Part shown: one piece after another, positions 7,870 to 11,133 of the stretch | Layout of the letters: each line of letters begins with the position of its first letter | Position numbering within the stretch: the first letter of the stretch is position 1 | Assembly (NCBI GenBank): GCA_000433335.1 | Contig: HF996767.1 | Span: 3,235-14,367 of the forward strand | Reading direction: 5' to 3' | From: Clostridium sp. CAG:1219 | Lineage (GTDB): Bacteria > Bacillota > Clostridia > TANB77 > CAG-465 | Length of the DNA stretch: 11,133 nucleotides | Notes under the pieces: generated by a model | Database searches by the model: none | Told to the model about the DNA's origin: nothing | The model's input: the letters and a program-made list of their open reading frames with translations, nothing else | Position numbers and translations under genes: made by a program

Positions 7870-8988
7870 ATGAGAGTAGTATTTGCGTGTGCTGGTACAG
7901 GTGGACATATTAATCCTGCAATAGCAATAGCAAGAAAAATAGTAAAAGAGGAAAAAGATTCTGAAATATTATTTATTGGAACTTTTGATGGGCTTGAGAA
8001 TACTTTAGTAAAAGAGGCAGGATTTAATATAAAACCTATAAGAACTGGAAAGCTAAGAAGAAGTTTAAGTCCAAAAAATATTTATGAAATGTATAGAGCA
8101 TTTAGAGGAATAAGTGATGCAAAAAATATATTGAAAGAATTTAAGCCAGATGTTGTAATTGGAACAGGTGGATATATATGTATTCCGGTAATGAATGCAG
8201 CCAAAGCTCTAAATATTCCATATATGTTACATGAATCAAATGCATTTCCTGGAGTTTCAGTTAAACTTTTAAGTAAAAATGCGTCAAGAGTATTTATAGC
8301 TTTTGAAGATGCAAGAAGAAGACTTAAAAATAGGGATAATATCGTACTTTCAGGAACGCCAACTAAATTTACAAAACAAGACTATCTAAAGCTAGATGTA
8401 GATGAGTGTAAAAAGGAACTTGATATAAATACAAATAAAAAGGTAATGCTTGTTACAGGTGGCAGTCAAGGAGCAAGAGTATTTTCAGATATTGTATTAA
8501 ATTTTGTAGCATGTACTAAAATTGACGATTTGTATGTTGTACTTATAACAGGAAATAAAAATTACGATGATGTAATAAGCAAGAAAAAAATTCTAGAAGA
8601 GAAAATAGGAAAGAGCTTAGATAATAAAATAAAAATAATTAAATTTGTATATGAAATGGAAAAAATGTATAGGGTAGCTGATATATGTATGTGCAGAAGT
8701 GGAGCACTTACCGTTACAGAACTTAGCTTAGTTGGTAAGCCTTCAATATTAATTCCATTTCCTTATGCTACTGAAAATCATCAGTTTTATAATGCTAAAG
8801 TTCTAGAAGATGCAGGACTTGGAATAATAATTAATGAAAGTGAAGTATCAAGTAAAAATCTAGAAGCATCTGTTAAAAATTTACTAAAAAAAGATAGTGA
8901 AGAATGTATGAGGAAGGCAACGAGAATATTTAAAGAAGATGTACAAGATATTATTTATAAAAATATTTTAGAAGTAATTAAAAAGTAA
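7870..8988 (+). CDS. murG: UDP-GlcNAc:lipid I GlcNAc-transferase MurG
   Basis: Peripheral membrane glycosyltransferase (GT28) on the cytoplasmic face that converts lipid I to lipid II. From ATG 7870 the protein has 372 residues and begins MRVVFACAGTGGH, as the family does. Motifs are GTGGH (9-13), GTGGY (98-102), HESN (121-124), the linker-side GGSQGA (197-202), RSGALTVTEL (276-285) and PYATENHQ (298-305), the last two contacting the UDP-GlcNAc donor. Both Rossmann domains are complete. divIB starts 11 bases after the stop. Together with MurE and MraY it supplies three successive precursor steps in this operon. Very secure apart from the usual small start uncertainty. Confidence 0.97.
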   Translation: MRVVFACAGTGGHINPAIAIARKIVKEEKDSEILFIGTFDGLENTLVKEAGFNIKPIRTGKLRRSLSPKNIYEMYRAFRGISDAKNILKEFKPDVVIGTGGYICIPVMNAAKALNIPYMLHESNAFPGVSVKLLSKNASRVFIAFEDARRRLKNRDNIVLSGTPTKFTKQDYLKLDVDECKKELDINTNKKVMLVTGGSQGARVFSDIVLNFVACTKIDDLYVVLITGNKNYDDVISKKKILEEKIGKSLDNKIKIIKFVYEMEKMYRVADICMCRSGALTVTELSLVGKPSILIPFPYATENHQFYNAKVLEDAGLGIIINESEVSSKNLEASVKNLLKKDSEECMRKATRIFKEDVQDIIYKNILEVIKK

Positions 8989-8999
8989 GGGATAGTTTT

Positions 9000-9776
9000 A
9001 TGGCAGAGTATAATAATAAAAAGATAAGAAAGTTTGAAAATAAAAATGTAAAAAAGAAAAGTAAAGCTGTAAGAGGCGTATTGTTTTTCTTATGTGTGGT
9101 AGCCATATGCCTTGGACTCTATGTCATTTTTAACCTTTCTTATTTTAATGTTACAGAAATATTAGTAATTGGAAATAACCATTATACACCAGATGAAGTA
9201 GTGGAGTCATCAAAAATTACTGTTGGAGAGAATATGTTTGGACAAGCATTGTTTAATGGAACTAAAGGAGTATTAAATCTTCCGTATGTTGAAAGTGCCA
9301 AAATTAAATTAGGTATTCCAAACAAAATAAAAATAGTAATAAAAGAGAGAGAGTCTACCTATTATGCCTATGATAAAGAAAAGAACATTTATTATAGATT
9401 AACCAGTGAAGGAATTATACTAGAAGAGGCAAAAAGTAGAAATGAGGGCGAAATAATTTTAAATGGAGTAGCCTTTGACAGTGAGGTTAAGTTTGGTGAA
9501 AAAATAAGTGAAATATACCTTGCAAAATTAAGAATATATGAAGAAATAAAGAAAGAATATGAAAAAAGTAATATATCTTTACCTATAACTAAGGTAAGCT
9601 TTGAAAATTCCTTGACAAGTATTACCTTAAATGATAAACTAACCGTGATATTTCCTGAACTTAATAATTTAAAATATAATATAGCATTTTTAGGTGGAAT
9701 AATCAAAAATATAGGAGAAGATTCAGTTGGTGTAATTGATTTAAATAAGGAAAATCCTACATTTTCTAATTTTTAA
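9000..9776 (+). CDS. divIB: Cell-division protein DivIB/FtsQ
   Basis: Bitopic divisome protein that bridges and stabilises the FtsL/DivIC complex at the septum. The 258 residues have a Lys-rich cytoplasmic N-terminus (1-25), one transmembrane helix (about 26-46), a POTRA domain opening with YFNVTEILVIGNNHY (48-62) and ending near IKERE (114-118), then the beta-rich FtsQ/DivIB domain (about 120-245) and a short tail. TAAGGGA (8986-8992), overlapping the murG stop, is the ribosome-binding site. The place between murG and DUF881/sbp matches Firmicutes dcw order, although murB, often found just before divIB, is absent. FtsQ and DivIB are orthologous names. Confidence is high from POTRA, topology and location. 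Confidence 0.92.
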   Translation: MAEYNNKKIRKFENKNVKKKSKAVRGVLFFLCVVAICLGLYVIFNLSYFNVTEILVIGNNHYTPDEVVESSKITVGENMFGQALFNGTKGVLNLPYVESAKIKLGIPNKIKIVIKERESTYYAYDKEKNIYYRLTSEGIILEEAKSRNEGEIILNGVAFDSEVKFGEKISEIYLAKLRIYEEIKKEYEKSNISLPITKVSFENSLTSITLNDKLTVIFPELNNLKYNIAFLGGIIKNIGEDSVGVIDLNKENPTFSNF

Positions 9777-9784
9777 GGGGTGAG
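9775..9784 (+). promoter_or_regulatory. Ribosome-binding site that sets the DUF881 gene start
   Basis: AAGGGGTGAG ends four bases before GTG 9789. The in-frame GTG at 9780 lies inside this site and would have no spacing, so 9789 is the likely initiation codon. Confidence 0.75.
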
Positions 9785-9788
9785 AAAA

Positions 9789-10601
9789 GTGGAAAAAAAG
9801 CAAAAAAAATCTACAAAAGATACTAAAAATATAAATAAAGAAATTTCAAATGGAAAAGAAGAAAAAATAAAAAAAGAAAATAAAGTAGTAGTCTTTTTGA
9901 ATAAGCATGCTATAATACCTTATACTATAATCGGTATTTCACTTTTTATGCTTGCTATGATGCTTGTAGCTCAAATAAAAACTGTAAGTAATACAGAGGA
10001 AGTGTTGCAAGGGAAAAGGGAAACTGAACTTTCAGAAGAACTTATAAAACTACAAGATGAATATAAGAAATTAAATGCTAAATATGAAGAAAGTGAAAAG
10101 ATAGTAGAAGAGTATAAAACAAATTCATCATCCAATAATGAACTTATTTCTTCTATGAAATCTGCTATAGAAACATATAGTATACTTGCTGGGGCAACTG
10201 ATGTAACTGGTGAGGGGATAATTCTTACTCTAAAAGATGGTGATAGTATATCTGATGGCTCAGATGTTTTAGTTCATGATAGTGATGTGCTAACTGTTGT
10301 AAATGAATTAAAAGCAGCAGGGGCAGAAGCAATCAGTGTAAATGACCAGCGAATAATTGCAACCACTGCGATACGTTGTGTTGGACCTGTAATTCAAATT
10401 AATTATCAAAAAGTTGCTGCGCCATTTGAAATTAAAGCTATAGGAAATGCACAATATTTAGAAAGTGCCATGACTATAAAAAATGGAGTAGTTGATGTGC
10501 TAAAAAAACTTGGAATAGGTGTTACACTTGAAAGAACTAAAAATTTACAAATACCTAAATTTACAGGTACATTTAGTTCTGAGAATACAAATATAAATTA
10601 G
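9789..10601 (+). CDS. DUF881 family membrane protein (YlxW/YlxX-like), function unknown
   Basis: Conserved dcw-linked protein of unknown biochemical role. From GTG 9789 it has 270 residues: a very Lys-rich cytoplasmic N-terminus (1-41), one transmembrane helix (about 42-63), a coiled coil (about 69-131) and a globular DUF881 domain (about 132-250). The domain contains LVHDSD (161-166), the NELKAAGAEAISVNDQR stretch (172-188) and the conserved GPV segment just after it. The bitopic layout with an extracytoplasmic coiled coil resembles FtsL/DivIC-type proteins, which suggests a structural divisome role, but that is inference. It follows divIB by 12 bases and precedes the small basic protein gene by 14. 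In Bacillus the homologues ylxW and ylxX sit at the same place before sbp. Family assignment is confident; function is not known. Confidence 0.9.
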   Translation: MEKKQKKSTKDTKNINKEISNGKEEKIKKENKVVVFLNKHAIIPYTIIGISLFMLAMMLVAQIKTVSNTEEVLQGKRETELSEELIKLQDEYKKLNAKYEESEKIVEEYKTNSSSNNELISSMKSAIETYSILAGATDVTGEGIILTLKDGDSISDGSDVLVHDSDVLTVVNELKAAGAEAISVNDQRIIATTAIRCVGPVIQINYQKVAAPFEIKAIGNAQYLESAMTIKNGVVDVLKKLGIGVTLERTKNLQIPKFTGTFSSENTNIN

Positions 10602-10615
10602 AAGGTGGTGCAATA

Positions 10616-10996
10616 ATGATAGGTATAATAATATTAATAGTTTTTATAATAGCTGGAGTACTTACAGGAATGAATGTAGCAATACCACTTTCTTATTCTA
10701 ACTATATTGCAGTTGCCATACTTGCTTGTCTAGATTCAGTATTTGGAGCTTTTTCAGCAAATGTAGAAAAGAAGTTTAGTATGAGTGTATTTATATCTGG
10801 TTTCATAGGTAATGCACTTGTAGCAATTTTGCTTGTTTTTATAGGAGAAAAGTTAAATGTAGATATTTTTCTTGCAGCTGTAATTGTATTTAGTTCTAGA
10901 CTTTTGAATAACTTTTCAAGTATTAGAAGATATTTCTTAGAAAAAATGGAAAAAAAAGCGAAGGAAAAAGTAGAAAAAAATGTTGTACAAAAATAA
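10616..10996 (+). CDS. sbp: Small basic protein, DUF1290 family, function unknown
   Basis: Integral membrane protein of 126 residues, matching the family length. Hydrophobic segments lie at about 1-19, 28-46, 56-77 and 81-94. The family signatures NYIAVAILACLDSVFGA (29-45) and the FSSRLLNNFSSIRR segment (92-105) are present, and a Lys/Glu-rich cytoplasmic tail follows (107-126). The start ATG has AGAAGGTGG (10600-10608) overlapping the previous stop. In Bacillus and many Clostridia this gene lies between DUF881 genes and ftsA/ftsZ. Here it is the last gene before a strong terminator. Biochemical function is not established; linkage to division genes is the only clue. Identification is confident. 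Confidence 0.9.
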   Translation: MIGIIILIVFIIAGVLTGMNVAIPLSYSNYIAVAILACLDSVFGAFSANVEKKFSMSVFISGFIGNALVAILLVFIGEKLNVDIFLAAVIVFSSRLLNNFSSIRRYFLEKMEKKAKEKVEKNVVQK

Positions 10997-11010
10997 AATT
11001 ATAAAAGCAT

Positions 11011-11062
11011 AAAATGTAATCTAAATGTAATAACAAAATTATTGCATTAGATTGCATTTTTT
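11011..11062 (+). terminator. Intrinsic terminator closing the cluster
   Basis: A long hairpin pairs 11011-11033 with 11039-11060 around a five-base loop CAAAA. The stem is about 22 pairs with two G-U wobbles and one bulged A, and the 3' side ends in a T-run (11057-11062). It begins 14 bases after the sbp stop codon. The stem is AT-rich but unusually long, so a rho-independent terminator is the best reading. Confidence 0.85.
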
Positions 11063-11080
11063 ATCTGCATATAATATAAT
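11052..11080 (+). promoter_or_regulatory. Possible promoter for the right-edge gene, overlapping the terminator
   Basis: TATAAT at 11075-11080 has TTGCAT (11052-11057) 17 bases upstream, within the 3' arm of the terminator. A second, overlapping TATAAT lies at 11070-11075 but has a poorer -35. The -10 match is perfect and the -35 is weak (three of six). A start near 11087 would leave a leader of about 24 bases. Confidence 0.5.
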
Positions 11081-11110
11081 TTTTATGTGTTATAAGGAGA
11101 GATAAAACAA

Positions 11111-11133
11111 ATGAAAAAAGGAATAAGTTTAAT
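11111..11133 (+). CDS. 5' end of a gene, possibly a prepilin-like protein (cut by window edge)
   Basis: ATG 11111 is preceded by AAGGAGA (11094-11100), ten bases upstream, and opens the frame MKKGISL before the window ends. Only seven codons are visible. A Lys-Lys-Gly-Ile-Ser-Leu start resembles the positively charged leader and processing site of type IV prepilin-like proteins common in Clostridia, where a long hydrophobic helix follows. The start codon and ribosome-binding site are well supported; the product call is a guess from very little sequence. It does not look like the usual start of FtsA or FtsZ. Confidence 0.45.

Noticed and set aside
7843..7872. In-frame ATG at 7843 as an upstream start of murG
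   Set aside because: It overlaps the end of cdd and lacks a spaced ribosome-binding site. ATG 7870 has GGAG eight bases upstream and gives the canonical MurG N-terminus.
9612..9640. TTGACA with TAAACT 17 bases downstream inside divIB
   Set aside because: The -35 is perfect but the -10 matches only four of six. It lies within coding sequence, and such pairs are expected by chance in AT-rich DNA. It could be a weak internal promoter but is not supported enough to annotate.
9392..9706. Minus-strand open frame of 104 codons inside divIB
   Set aside because: Hydrophobic low-complexity antisense shadow of a real gene, with no family resemblance or regulatory signals.
9780..9782. GTG at 9780 as the start of the DUF881 gene
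   Set aside because: The codon lies within the AAGGGGTGAG ribosome-binding site itself; GTG 9789 has proper spacing.
1..11133. CRISPR arrays, tRNA/rRNA genes, insertion sequences, riboswitches
   Set aside because: No direct-repeat array, cloverleaf, transposase motif, terminal inverted repeat or riboswitch-like leader was seen. The non-coding gaps are too short and are explained by terminators, promoters and ribosome-binding sites.

Overview
The window is a division and cell-wall (dcw) gene cluster from a low-GC, AT-rich Gram-positive bacterium, most likely a member of the Clostridia. The evidence is the gene content and order (rsmH, ftsL-like, PASTA-type class B PBP, murE, mraY, SEDS glycosyltransferase, murG, divIB, DUF881, small basic protein). 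Also consistent are the strong Shine-Dalgarno sites, the heavy use of AGA and ATA codons, and the DNPR motif in MurE that predicts meso-diaminopimelate peptidoglycan. All genes lie on the + strand. Every gene boundary is tight, and no gene-free stretch exceeds about 130 bases.

Layout: rsmH (16S rRNA m4C methyltransferase) and an FtsL-like bitopic protein form the end of a transcription unit whose beginning lies off the left edge. A strong intrinsic terminator (about 1477-1530) follows. Ten bases later there is a near-consensus vegetative promoter (TTGTCA, 17 bp, TATAAT) that starts a second unit at the class B penicillin-binding protein. That unit runs without a clear break through murE, mraY, ftsW/spoVE, cdd, murG, divIB, a DUF881 protein and the small basic protein. 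It ends in a second long hairpin terminator (about 11011-11062). A probable promoter overlaps or abuts that terminator and leads into a gene of which only the first seven codons are visible (MKKGISL). This start resembles the prepilin-like N-termini common in Clostridia.

Function: MurE adds meso-DAP to the UDP-MurNAc peptide. MraY moves the product onto undecaprenyl phosphate (lipid I), and MurG adds GlcNAc (lipid II). The SEDS protein polymerises the glycan and its PBP partner cross-links it. FtsL and DivIB are structural divisome partners. DUF881 and SBP are conserved but functionally uncharacterised membrane companions.

Most of the window is ordinary, and I do not see a wholly new system. 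Points worth a second look: a cytidine deaminase gene inside the cluster; absence of murF, murD, murC, murB, ftsA and ftsZ from their usual positions; a terminator plus promoter splitting ftsL from its PBP partner; a redox-type cysteine arrangement around the PBP active site combined with two PASTA domains; G-run ribosome-binding sites paired with non-ATG starts; and the pilin-like gene start where ftsA/ftsZ would be expected.
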